Shown here: piece by piece, positions 24,499-35,684 of the stretch | Position numbering within the stretch: position 1 is the stretch's first letter | Layout of the letters: each line of letters starts with the position of its first letter | Origin: Spirogloea muscicola | Taxonomy: Eukaryota > Streptophyta > Zygnematophyceae > Spirogloeales > Spirogloeaceae | Direction: 5' to 3' | DNA: 50,215 nt | NCBI GenBank assembly: GCA_009602725.1 | Contig: WELB01000134.1 | Coordinates: 327,028 to 377,242, forward strand | The notes under the pieces: model-generated | Told to the model about the DNA's origin: nothing | What the model saw: the letters and a program-made list of their open reading frames with translations, nothing else | Database searches by the model: none | Position numbers and translations under genes: made by a program

Positions 24499-25529
24499 CC
24501 CTTGCCGGGCATACGGTTTGATTATGAGTAGATGGATTGTGGATAACATGTAGAATCATTCTTTCCCCTTGAGTGTAGCAACACATAGAGGATTACTCAT
24601 GCCTCCTTTCGCTTCCATTGCCACATTGTTTAAGGATCCCTCTCCACATTCTATAAGAATCCCTCTTCAGGTGGATTCTGTACTTCCGTAACCTGCACTC
24701 GTAATCCGCACTCGTAATCCGCACTCGTGAAGGTTTGCCCTGCAAAGCCTCGGCAGAAGCGCTGATGCTGTCTTTGACTTTGAATAACAGAGGCCCAGTC
24801 TGTCGTGTTCCTATAGAGCAATGACATTCTGACCCCATCGTCGAAAACCCACCACTTTTCGCAGTAGCATCACTCTGCAGGTGATGGAATTATGTGGTAT
24901 GATAAGAGATAACTTGAACCGACCTATGCCACATACAGAACTTTTCACTACACTGAAGATGGAATTTTCAGATCTGGAGTCAGCCTTGCACCTTTCACAA
25001 ATCGCTGCTTCTACGGAGCAATATCCTACTCATGCAGCCTGTCTTTGTCCCTCTTCGAAGCAGAACCAGACTGTCAAGTGCACTCTCTCTTTGTGAGCAG
25101 TGAGTGAGAAGACAGTGCCTCGAATCATAAATGCTCAGATGACGTAGCAGGCTTCACGTATGTGTGATTGCTCGTATGCATAAGGGTTGCTCTCACTTTT
25201 CCTTAAGATGCAAAAAAGAGAGAAAGGTATACTTGACAGGCTGCACTGCCATGGGCGTGCCACATCCATTGATAGAAGGCTGTCTTGCCAATTGCCAAAT
25301 GAAGTTGCTAGAACCTTTCCTGGGGAACGTCGAATGTCTCATGATGGCCTTCAAGACATTCCCCATCTAGTGCAATGACCATCGTTCAAGTCACGTAGGT
25401 AAACAGTGCCTCTACACGCTGGCTCTCCTGGTGTTGGCCGTGGTCAAGCACGCAGCCTACTCCTGACCTATCTTAACAAACACCCCACCATCACATAGCC
25501 TAGCGATAATAACCCTTGGATGGTGCCAT
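24499..25529. other. Convergent gap between importin and VDAC
   Basis: This should hold the 3' ends of both transcripts. A short tandem array of GCACTCGTAATCC units (3 copies) lies at about 24694-24727. I see no gene and no copy of the dispersed repeats. Confidence 0.7.
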
Positions 25530-27693
25530 TCAGGGTTTCAGAGCAATGGCAAGTCCAACCTTGGCACTCTTGTCCAACGCCTTGGTGTCAACCTCGCCAG
25601 AGATGGTGATTGTAGATTTGGGTCTCCACTCATGCTGCACGAGCCCAGCAACGCTGCCATGGTTGTTGACGCGACCCTTCAGGGTGGTCAGTGCATCCAG
25701 GGTGTATGCAGTGCCCAGGGTGAATGTATTCTCATTCTTGGTAAAGCTGTGGGCAATCTCGCCTCCAACTGTGGCGTATGGATTCACCGCATGAAGGAAA
25801 GAGCCCTTCAATGTTTCTCCCTTGTCAGCACTGTCAGCATGCGAAGCATGGCAGTGCAGACTGTCAAAGATGGTATCATTGCCAACATCACTGCATAGGT
25901 CTACTTCTTGGAGCCCCTTGAGCATAGTGACAAGTGTGACTAAGAATTAGACTGAAGAATCTGTTATCCAGTTGTGTACACAGAGGACACCTCATCGTTA
26001 CAGAGTGACATAGAATGGCATGAAATCTCACCATGTCAGATTCACATTAGAATGGCATAACACTACACAGACACTCACAGGATACAAGTGATATAGCAGT
26101 TGATGTATTTGGGAGGGGCGTAGAAGACAGAGAAGTTCAATGAATTCTCTTCACAGCTCACTGCATGCAGGAAGTGAATACTTACAGGATGGCGGCTACT
26201 GTGAAGTCCTGCTTGTACATAGCCACTCCAAAGTTGTACTTGGTAAGAGCACTGTTTTGAGTCGAGTAGGTGAACTCCCCACCCAATGCAGCCTGAGGGG
26301 ATCCCAGGGCAGCAGTGAAGTCGATGACAGGGGACTGAGTCATCCCTATTCCACCAGTAAAGGCAGAGTATTCATTGAGGTACTGAAGCTCCAGCTGCAT
26401 CATGACCACCAACAGCCCGTTCGTCAGTCCTCAGAGGTTCCTAGGGCTTGCTGATTCTAAGGCAAGTACCCATGAGCACAGGGCCAAAAGATCCATGACT
26501 GAATCTATATTGATTGATGACTCATAGCAGGCATCAGCTCAATACCTTAGCTGTCTTCTGGTCAGGTATGGTGCCACTGATAATGCCCTTAAGCCCGGGT
26601 GCAATGTCATCCACAGTGATAGTAGCATGAATCTGAGACAAGAGCACAATGAGAGTTTGTCAATGACCTGGACATAGCAGGGTGACAGGGTGGTGAGTCA
26701 GCTCCACTTCAGTCATCGGTGCCTTTCGATGTCAGCAAAAGAGAGCCAGAGAAAGCGGTACCTTGGAAGCTGTGTCCACTTTCAGCTCTGTCCTTATCCG
26801 CCCATGCCTGATCTCCCCCTTGACATCTCCGGCAAAAGCCTCCCCCTTCAGGGAGCCAGCGGTGGTGAATGCCTGCAATTCAAGTGTGACGCAAATGTCA
26901 GCAAGGGCACAGACGAGCGAGGTCGTACCACACGTCTCCTATGGAGGGCCCATGGTGATGCGACAGTAGACACTTGTTCATGCGCGACAATCTGTACAGA
27001 ACCCTGCGGGTGGCTGCAAGCGGACTCACCAAGCCGGAGAGGGTGACAGTGGAGACGGTGATCTTCTGATCATATGTGTACTCCTTCGTCAGGAGGTCTG
27101 CAAAAGATCAACAACAGAGGGCTCCTGCCTTCAGCTAGCCGCCAATGTGCCTAAGAAGCACTAACCCCTGCGTCCGAGCCCACTGTACAGAGTAGTACTT
27201 CAGAAGAAACACTCAGTGGAGTACTTAAGGGTACTACCCAGTGCGCAACGTCAACAGCTGCCATCAGGCGTCAAAGCCTTAAAGTGGTGACCAGGCAGGG
27301 AAGATAGCGAAGTCAAGAGCAATGGAAGCCGCAGATTCAAGGTAGCAGCAGCGTGCAGCACGAAACAGCTGAATCGCATAACTGCACTATTTGGTGTCAT
27401 ACGTCAGAGGCCGCGAAAGTGCTAGCTGGGTGACTCGTTCGGAAGTAGCAAGCTGACAGCATGCTAGTGAGCTGCTGCAGGCACTGCGCGGGTCGATCTA
27501 CGCGCCAGAACGAGCTCTGGCTCAGCATCGACTTCCAGACCGCAGGCAGGCTCTAAGAGACGAGGTTCGCCAGAACGGCGGGCTGATCGTGGCCGCGGCC
27601 GAGCCGAGCTGCCGCGCCGGCCTACGAAGAACGGGCTCCAGCACCTTTGGTCAGCTTGCCGATGTCGGAGTAGAAGCCCGGGCCCTTGCCCAT
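25530..27693 (-). CDS. VDAC: Voltage-dependent anion channel (mitochondrial porin)
   Basis: Six exons on the minus strand: 27693-27645, 27097-27030, 26872-26762, 26632-26546, 26394-26186 and 25830-25530, with agreeing phases; 274 aa (family about 275-285). The product forms the 19-strand beta-barrel that passes ATP/ADP and other metabolites across the outer mitochondrial membrane. The start MGKGPGFYSDIGKLTK matches the N-terminal helix of plant VDACs. Next comes DLLTKEYTYDQKITVST, a typical early barrel strand. KGETLKGSFLHAVNP and GGEIAHSF mark the C-terminal half, and the end AKVGLAIALKP is the beta-signal for sorting and assembly. The eukaryotic porin signature (YLNEYSAF region) begins exon 5. 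The gene is convergent with the importin. CCG-rich DNA lies just upstream of its start on the sense strand. Confidence 0.95.
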
Positions 27694-28089
27694 CGCGGCG
27701 GGCGCGCAGATCGCGGCGGCGGCGGCGGCAGCGCTGGCGGCGGCGGCGGCGGCGGCGCGGGGGCTTGCAGAGGACGCGGGAGCAGGAGCAGGGCTGAGAC
27801 GTCGGGGGGGCGCCAGAGCCCTAACGCGGTCTGCCCGCGGGCGCCATTAGTTCACGGACTCGATCACGGGCCCTGCGGCCTGCCTTGGCCCCTGACCCGC
27901 CCTGCATTATTCCAGTGCCCCCCACCACCGTGCCGTCGTTGTCGCTGACGACGAGCGGCGCGCCGCGTGTTCGTCCCGTCCGTCCCACTCTGTCGTCCGA
28001 ACCTGCCCCGCACCGTTGCCTCCCACGCTCGTCTCGTCGCCCCCTTTTGAACAAGAAGTGAGCTCTTCTTCCAAGAGTGAAGGCGCACG

Positions 28090-28235
28090 GTACGCACGAA
28101 TGAAAGCGTGGCCAAATCAGCCAATACATTGTTCACGCTAGTGCAGAAAACTAGTGCAGAAAACAAGGCTCTATGAAAATTCTTAGCCAACGTGGCTAAG
28201 GAAAGAGTGTGACGTCATGACGTCGGTACCCACAT
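28090..28235 (-). repeat. Dispersed repeat, A module tail (degenerate)
   Basis: Contains CAGCCAATACATTGTTCACG, CTAGTGCAG and ACAAGGCT, then TGACGTCGGTACCCAC. These match in order the tail of the copies at 45080-45235 and 45355-45505; the GCGCATGAAAT head is missing. Confidence 0.6.
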
Positions 28236-28324
28236 TTCCCTTGGTGCTGTATACCAGTACGTAGGGGCTACTCAGTGATGAACTGTAGCAGCCTTGATGT
28301 TGGGGCTCTCCCTTGCACTTCACC

Positions 28325-28378
28325 ATCTATTTGGGCTGGCCGTGCACAGCCACTGTCCCTCTTTGGAAAAGCCATTTC
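28325..28378 (+). repeat. Dispersed repeat, B module
   Basis: TATTTGGGCTGGCCGTGCAC then AGCCACTGTCCCTCTTTGGA and AAAGCC. Aligns with 5715-5790 (minus) and 16405-16475. Confidence 0.7.
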
Positions 28379-28904
28379 TGTTTGACAAGCTTTAAGTGCC
28401 TCTCAGCCCACCATCCCGTGGAGAGGTACGCTGTTGTGTAAAAGAGAAAGTAGGCAGGGGCAAGCATTAGCACAAGGTAGATATACGTCCATTCAGAACT
28501 GCCTCTCCTCGGGGTTCTGAACAACCGCTTTTTAGCCCCTCCGTTGCCGAGGTCGTCCTGCCCCCAAGTCCGTTACATGGTTGGGCTTGCCATACACTGC
28601 CATATCCTGTGATGGAGCTTGCAGTCCCATGCTCTCAGGATTGTCACTTCTCCGAGTTGTCAGACCGACCTGGCCTACATGATTGAGATTGCTGGCATGA
28701 AAACAAGAACTCTTGCAGTCAGCAAGCTGCTGAAGGAAGGAGTGGCTTAAGAATTTGTAATTGAGCTGGCTTATGAGCCCGCTGCGCAACGACCGGTGGT
28801 CCGATGTCAGGGGTAGCAGTGCGAGCAGCCAGAAGTCACTGCTGCTCGCTGAAACTGTGTCGAGGGCAACCGGAAGCTCCAAATTCTTCCAAACAGAGAG
28901 AAAG

Positions 28905-28965
28905 CTCGCGATGCACATGAGATGAAATGGAGGCCAGCTCAAATCGGCACACTGCTGAGGCAATA
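28905..28965 (-). repeat. Dispersed repeat, A module (diverged)
   Basis: Contains a GCACATGAGATGAAAT block followed by GGAGGCCAGCTCAAATC and ACTGCTGAGGCA, in the same order as the copies at 6040 and 45355 but with many substitutions. Confidence 0.5.
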
Positions 28966-29278
28966 GCCCAGAGAAGCAAGCGCGGCCAGATTGACTGGTG
29001 GCTGGGAGAGGCCAGCCGGAAAGGAATTGACAAGGACAGACGAATCCTGGGTGCTAAGTACTCAGACAGCAGCAAGGGGACTCGCAGTAACTAGTCAGCA
29101 GCCCAGAGAAGCCAGCGGGCAAGCTGGCATGTCTGGTGGGGGAAAGAGGTGCCACGCGGCCGCGGCGCAAGTGCCTGCGCCGGTGAGTTCCCAGCTCCCC
29201 TCAGCGGCCGCCAGTTGGCCCCCGACGAGACCCATCAGGTGGCCCACACCTGCACCCGCCCGCCGCCGCCGCCGCGCC

Positions 29279-32200
29279 ATGGCGTCCCTGGCCGGCCTCC
29301 GCGCCGCGGCGCCCGCCGCATGCCGGCNCTCTGTCAAGCCGGGCCGCGGCCGCCGATCGGACGGCCTGATGGATGGCCGTTCCTGGTGCAGGTGCGCTGC
29401 GAGCGGCTGACGGCGAGCTTCGCGAAAGCCAGGCGCCAGCGCTCGCGCGCGGCGCGGCCGCAGCCGGGCGTGGCGCGCGCAGCCGAGGGCCAGGACGACA
29501 AGAAGGGCGCGGGGTCGACCGCGGAGAAGGAGCGGGAGAAGAAGGAGGAGCCGAAGCGGGACCCCAAGAAGGAGGCCGAGTTCCGGCAGTTCGTCGCCAA
29601 CCCCTCCATTGGTATGCACCGCCGCTATAGTTCACGTCGGGACTGACGGCGTCGTGGCTGCTTAGAGCCTGCAGCTGTGTCGCCCCATGTTCCTGCATCT
29701 GTGTGTCGAGGTGCTTCTGATGAGCCATCAGTTGGTGGGCACTCGGCTGTGCCCGCTGTTGGATCGGCTTTAACGGACGGTGGGGTCCGCAGAAGCGGCG
29801 CTGAAGCTGGAGAAGCAGCGGGCGGAGGAGCGGCTGAAGGAGCTGGACAACGAGGACCACCCGGGCTTCATCCGCGGCCTCCTGTCCAAGGCTGTCAGGA
29901 ACGCCGTTGTCAAGGAGAAGGAGCGGCTCGAGAAGGCCGAAGGCACCTACAAAGCTCTTGACCTTCAGCAGGTCTGTAGCACTGCGGCTGAGACAACCAA
30001 CGACCGCTGCAAGTAGTCTGAGACTCAAGAGCTTGGCTCCCGATTCAGTGTGCTGGTTGTCTTGGAGGCAGGAGCCGTTTGAGTTGCGCGAGGCTGAACT
30101 GATAAACCAGCTGCTGACTCCGTTCTGTGAGTGTTTGGTGGAGCAGCTGAAGGAGTGCTTCAAGTCTGACACATTCTTTGCCACGGACGTGCGCCGCTTC
30201 GGTGATGGAGGCATCTTCATTGGCAACATGCGGAAACCTATTGCTGAAGTCAAGACCATCCTGGAGAAACGTCTTGAGGAAGCAGCAGGTACGCATATCC
30301 TGCCCTCTACCACCACCAAGATGATTGCAGCTGCCTTGACGTCCGCTTAAAAAAGTCTCTGCAACAACCTCAAGACTTGACGTGCTACCCCTGGCCCGAT
30401 AATTCTCTCCTTGACCTGCTAAAAGCTGGTGGTGTAGCTATGTGAATGCTCGAAATTTCGGGACAAGGGCTATCATAAGTGACAGATCCAGCTCATAATG
30501 AGGTCTTGGATGCATGTACTTTTTGCAGGCCGCGAAGTGGACCTCTGGTTCATGCAGGAGAAGGCTGGGGAGGAAGTGAAGCAGGTCGAGCCCGCCCCCG
30601 ATCTCAGCAGTAAACTCACCTGCAAACTGCAGCTGCGTCATTTTCTCCAGCTCTTTGTTTGCTGTCATGTCGGAAACCCCAGTTTAACACCGTTGCCCAT
30701 GCTCTTCACATTGTCAGGTCTGCGTCGTGCAACCCAAGGCAGAGATTGATCTCCAGTTTAGTGCGCTGAAACTGAACAACCCCCTGGGCTACGCCATTGC
30801 GACCCTGCTCGGGGTCACCACGCTTGGCACGGTGGCCCTCATGAGCGGCTTCTTCCTCATGCCAGATGCCACCTTCGATGACTTTGTGGCACGGTCACTT
30901 CCTCTGTTTGGAGGGTTCCTCACCATCCTCGGGACATCCGAGGTGAGAGGCAGCTTGCACATTGTGCTGACTTACTGTGTCCTTTGTGGATGACTGATAG
31001 TTAGGCTACTCTTTGCAGACAATTGGTTTACGAGCAGCTGTGGCTTTTATTGGCCATGCACTCATCAGTGGCTGATAGTGAGCAACACAGCCTCTGTAAA
31101 CGTGAGGCTTGCCCATCATGAGAAGTATGGGCAGACCCTCATGCTACCAAGTTGCCAAAGCTGGCAATGCGCCAAGGATCTGACAGAATGCCTACCTTGT
31201 ACTTGCCTTTCAGATTGCAACAAGGTTGACAGCAGCCAAATGTGGTGTGACGCTCAGTCCGACCTTCCTCATCCCATCCAATTGGACTGGCTGCTTGGGA
31301 GCGCAGAACAACTTTGAGTCCCTCCTCCCAAACAAGAAGGCCCTCTTTGATATTCCAGCTGCAAGAGTGACTTCAGCACTCGTGACCTCTTTCCTCCTGG
31401 CTGCGACTGCATTCTACCTGGACGGCGACCTTGCTGGCGGCGACAATGCACTGTAAGAATGAACGCCTTACTTTCATGACTGTCGTCTCTTACGCAGTTG
31501 TGCAATCCAAACTGCTGTGTGCCAAGGTTGGCCGGTGTGCAGTATAGTCGCACTTTGATCTTTACAGGAATACCAGATACTGTTGGCCCGTGTTGGTGGC
31601 TCACTGTCGCTTAGGACGACCGTCTCTTTACCTGCAGATACATCCGACCACAGTTCTTCTTCAACAATCCACTGCTTTCCTTCGTTCAGTATGTAATTGG
31701 GCCGTACAGCGATGAGCTTGGCAATGTTCTTCCACAAGCGAAGGAAGGATTGGGCGTTCCAGTGGATCCGCTTGCCTTCGCGGGGCTGCTTGGTGCGTGT
31801 TGTTTGGCAATCATAGATTAGCTGCTTCTGAGCAGCTACAGTTTCCGCACTGCGGTGTGCTTTTTGTAACATCTGTAAGGTTGACCATGATTGCCTATTG
31901 TCTTGTGCTTCTCTAGCCAACTCGGGGTGCTCCAACTGTGCTTAACGCTCCGGGCTGCTTGGTGCGCAGGTATTGTGGTTACATCGTTGAATCTGCTGCC
32001 TGCTGGGAGGCTGGAGGGCGGCAGAATTGCACAGGCCCTACTGGGCCGAAGGACTGCAGCAGTCCTGTCACTGGTCACAACAGGCATTCTGGGTGTGGGC
32101 GGCCTCACTGGCAGCACACTCAGCTTCATCTGGGCCTTTGTGGCAGCCTTTTTCAGGAATGGCGAGGAGCTGCCTGCCCAGGACGAGATTTCGGAGCTGG

Positions 32201-32328
32201 GACAGGGCAGAATAATCTTGGGTGTGGCCCTTGCGGTTTTCTGCCTCCTTGCACTCTTTCCCAACAGTGCGGGCACCTTCCCAAGTGTGCTGTACACCCC
32301 ACCCTTCTGGAGAAGCGATACTTTCTAG
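29279..32328 (+). CDS. EGY3: EGY3-type plastid site-2-protease-like protein, catalytic motif missing
   Basis: Nine-exon model: 29279-29332, 29392-29611, 29793-29971, 30072-30288, 30529-30584, 30718-30942, 31214-31452, 31638-31792 and 31970-32328; 567 aa, phases agree, Arabidopsis EGY3 about 573. The EGY family are thylakoid S2P-like membrane metalloproteases; EGY3 is considered an inactive member. Evidence: an Ala-rich N-terminus, a charged segment in exons 2-3, the exon 4 block FFATDVRRFGDGGIFIGNMR, then hydrophobic helices. Where active EGY1/2 carry HExxH this protein has SEIAT (about residues 316-320), followed by SNWTGCLGAQNNFESLLPNK. The second metal-site region reads NLLPAGRLEGG, with Glu where active members have Asp. 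The C-terminus FPNSAGTFPSVL is EGY3-like. Exon 1 is the weakest part: it contains an n at 29328 and its intron would be only 59 bp. Confidence 0.93.
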
Positions 32329-32906
32329 ACTCACACAAAGCAAGCAGGATTTGCTTCAATCTTGCTTGGGATTCCAAGTGACGACCCTGTCAATAGTGCT
32401 AGTGTTGATGACAACTACACTAAATACAGCTCCCAATCCCTATATTGACTACAAAACTTGGCTGCTTGCTGTGCAATTTTGCCCAACATTCCAAGTAGGA
32501 CCCCCTGACAAGTGGGTGGTGCAACGATGGCGTACACATTCTATGCACTTCTTACCTGCATGACATGCACATGTACAGTGGTGTGTGAAAGCTATCATAA
32601 ATTTCTTATTTCTATCTCAGTACCAACTCGTCTCCTTCTTGCTCCACTGACACATGCGGCACACATCCAAAGACAATAATACATGTTGCCTTCTAGTGAA
32701 GGCAGCGACTGAATGGGGCAAGACAACCCACTCCATGACCAATGTTGTTTGATGCAGTATAGCTGCTTCAAATTCAAGAATGTACTGATGTTGCAAATTC
32801 AGCCAGATAGCTCAAACCAACCACTCCAACACCTGGGAAGGTAGTCTCTGCTGTATTGATGTCATAAGAGCCTCTCAGACAAGTGTGAGGTGGCTCAGAG
32901 ATCACC
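32329..32906. other. Convergent gap between EGY3 and CHCHD2-like gene
   Basis: AT-richer DNA that should hold both 3' untranslated regions. I see no gene or repeat copy in it. Confidence 0.7.
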
Positions 32907-34638
32907 TCACAAAGCCATCGTAGGAGAAGCTGCAAAGAGTAGACAAAGGGAAGGCTCTGTGAGTATGTAACTCGCAACAACTTGACCGAGCTAATCAACT
33001 TGTACATCTGCTGCTATTTGACAAGGTCTTAAAGGGTACACATTTGCTCCTTGACAAATAAAAGTGGGTGCTACAAGCCCACCTGAAGCCTCACCCCTGC
33101 ACTGCTTGAGCATGTCAAGGTAGAACTGACATTTGCCAATCTCCTCATTGTTAAAGGAGATGCACTGCACAACAGTTTTGGACCGAGTGAGTGCACCAAC
33201 CATGGCAGCCACAACGTCGATTTCTCTGATGTTGAATAGAAACTTGCCATGCATCGCTAGAGAGCTCAGTGTAGAAAGTGACAGGCAAGTATGACAATGT
33301 CCAACATAGAAATCCATCAGAGCAAGCACTGAAATTTGCGGAGCTTTTTGCAAGGTCAAAAGGGAGGCCGCACATCTTGGAAGGCCTTGGCCTGGTTCAC
33401 GCAGGAATCAGCCGAGACGGCTGTATACGCATAAGGGGAATCAGGAGCAGGCCGTGCAGCCTCAGGGACCGCGCTGTGCTCGTGAACCACAGAGCGAGGG
33501 CCCATGACAGAGTCCACGGCCCTGTGTGCAACCGCACTGCCAGTGCCAAAAGCCAAGCCTGTTCAAACCAATAGAGCAAACAATGGACCAATCAGCAAAG
33601 TCAGGGCAAAGCAACAGGCAACATATGATCGAGGAGGCACACTTTGGTACTGCAGGTTCTTTGATGTCCAGATGATCTAACTTCCTCTCCTCTCAAAGCA
33701 GATTGATTCAGCTACAAGAGAGCTTCACAGCATGAAGAGGCTGCAGTAGCTGCTATCATACCCTGAGCAATGGTAGACCCAATGCCGGCAAACATGCCAC
33801 CGCCACCACCACTTGGCTGCTGCATGGGAGCTGGCGGTGGAGCATGGTGCACTGCCACAGGTGCAATTGACAGCCAGCGCGCCAATGACAAGGATGGTAA
33901 GTCCTGCGCTTCAGGGCTTTAGATCCAGCTAGCCTCCCTTCACCCATCAGATTGATGGCCGTGCACCCAGCTTCGTCCCGTGCTGCTGGTCAGCAAGGAT
34001 CTAAGATGCTATGTTCGCTCGGCTTGTACAAAGCGCCTAAGGCCAACTATTTGTCAAGAGAACCTGCCACAGTTCTCCTTGTGTGCTCCCTTCTAAACAG
34101 GACTGCAAATCCTGCAGCACGCTGAGAGTGCGTCGATACTCCGCTTCTCGCTGACAGGCTCGGTGGCGTGTCCAGACTCGCCCACCAAGCGCAGCTAAGC
34201 TTGTCCCCGCTTTGACGGCATGTATAAGGAGGAGCCCTCTAGCTACTGCTGCCGCAAGAGGTCGAGCAAGGAGCGCTGTGTGACATGCCTGTTTGCGGAG
34301 GCGGAGCACGCGAGGCCATCGGCCGCGGAGGAGGGGCCCGGCGGGCAGGAGCTGCACGGCCCGCGCGAGCATGTCAGTCAGCGGGTCGCTGGCTCGGTCG
34401 ACGACATGTCTGAGCTGCTGTGGCGTGCCCAGCGCAAAGGCACGTCACGGCGAAGGCCGCATGACGGAGGCGGCGCTGCGTAGGCGCGTCCGAGGACTCG
34501 AATCTAGCTCGATCGATGGTTGGGCGGCGCGGCGGAAGAGGGTGAGTGAAGCGGAGCGGACAGCAGGCCAGGCCCGCGCGCTGGCTGGCGCTGGAGGGGG
34601 CCAAGGGCGAGGCGCGTACCGGAGCGGCTGCGTGCCAT
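32907..34638 (-). CDS. Twin-CX9C CHCH-domain protein, CHCHD2/CHCHD10 (Mix17) family
   Basis: Five exons on the minus strand: 34638-34620, 33851-33762, 33558-33374, 33164-33095 and 32929-32907; 128 aa with agreeing phases. Family members sit in the mitochondrial intermembrane space and are oxidised by Mia40; they have been linked to cristae and respiratory-chain stability. The protein starts MARSRS, then has a Pro/Gln/Gly-rich stretch, the family hallmark GIGSTIAQGLAFGTGSAVAH, and AVDSVMGPR. The CHCH domain has two CX9C motifs: CVNQAKAFQDC and CQFYLDMLKQC. The first exon is only 19 nt and the last only 23 nt; both are inferred from phase and splice consensus, so they are the least certain. Intron 1 is about 770 bp and contains open frames (for example 34037-34372 minus) without known motifs. 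Confidence 0.88.
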
Positions 34639-35684
34639 GGCGACGGCGGCGGCGACGGCGGCGGCTGCGTCGGCGGCGGCGGCGGCGGCGAAGGGGAGAC
34701 GTGGAGCAGAGAGTGTTGGGACGGGGGCTTGAGCTAGGGTTTGCTGGCTGACGGCGGGGGGCGCCGTTAGCACTGACGCGCAGGGGGCGCCGTTAGCGCC
34801 CGCCGGAACCTTCGGGCGCGCCACTGGGGGGGGCCAGAGCGGGCGGCGGGGGTCGGTCCTCTGCGAGGCCTGGTCGGACGGCGGCCAGCGGGGGCGGCCG
34901 CCACGACTCGCGGCGCCCCGCCTAACGGGCTCCAGGCGCGCGCCGGCGCCGGCCCGGCTCGGCGCGGCTCAGGGCCCCGCAGAGGAATGCTCGCATCCGC
35001 GCCGGCGCAGATTCTTTGAGCCCGGCCGCCTCGGCCTATGAGNGCGGCGGCGGAAGGCCGAGGGGAGCGCCCGCTGCCGGCGGCTGCGGCGGCGGCAGCT
35101 CTCGGCTCGCACCGGTCGCATCGCCTGCCGGTGCTGCCGCGCCGGTGCCGCTGGAGAGGCTCTCTCTCCTCTTTCTTCGGAGCCTGATCTCCGCCTTCTG
35201 CCCGCGGGGCCTCGTGCGACGGCGCAAAGTGCTGCCTTGCGCTTCGTACGGGCAGGAGCACGGCCAGGAGCCTGCGGTCGTCAGACACCAGCTGCTGCAA
35301 GCCTCCAGCCGCGTGGCTTGTTGCGGTTGCCGCTCACCAGCTGCTCCTGCCGCTCACGGGCAGCACATTGGTGGATCAGGACCCCGGACAGCGTTCGTCG
35401 CTCACTTGCTCTTAGCGCTCACTTGCTCTTAGCGCTGGGCCGCTGCATCGCAACGTGGACTCCTGCCCCTGCTTAGCTGGTGGAAGACAGCTCCTGGAGT
35501 TCTTCACGAGCACCAGCTCGAGCCAGGGGCTTGCAGTCATGGTGGACAGCTGCCTTTGCATAGCAGGCACGATGTGAATGCCACGCAGATTGACGCCTCA
35601 GGGCCGAGGCATGGTCGCAAATCTCCTGGGACATGCCGCACAGCGGTGGCCCTGTTCAGGTCCGGTCACCCATCCCGGTGCCTG
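34639..35684. other. Divergent GC-rich gap between CHCHD2-like and PI4K gamma genes
   Basis: GGC tracts at 34637-34695 (CCG on the CHCHD2-like sense strand) and very GC-rich DNA to about 35130, with an n at 35043. A 15-base tandem pair, GCTCACTTGCTCTTA, lies at about 35399-35430. An open frame from about 35430 runs in frame into the PI4K exon 1, so the 5' end of that gene could be longer if an upstream start exists; I found no in-frame ATG before 35685. Confidence 0.55.

Larger units (their letters stand above)
27694..29278. other. Divergent gap between VDAC and EGY3 with repeats
   Basis: It opens with a GGC tract (27710-27765; CCG on the VDAC sense strand). Repeat copies follow at 28090-28235, 28325-28378 and 28905-28965. 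A minus-strand open frame from 28532 to 29075 crosses the repeat and has no family features. The last 20 bases before the EGY3 start are a CCG run. No gene is supported. Confidence 0.6.
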
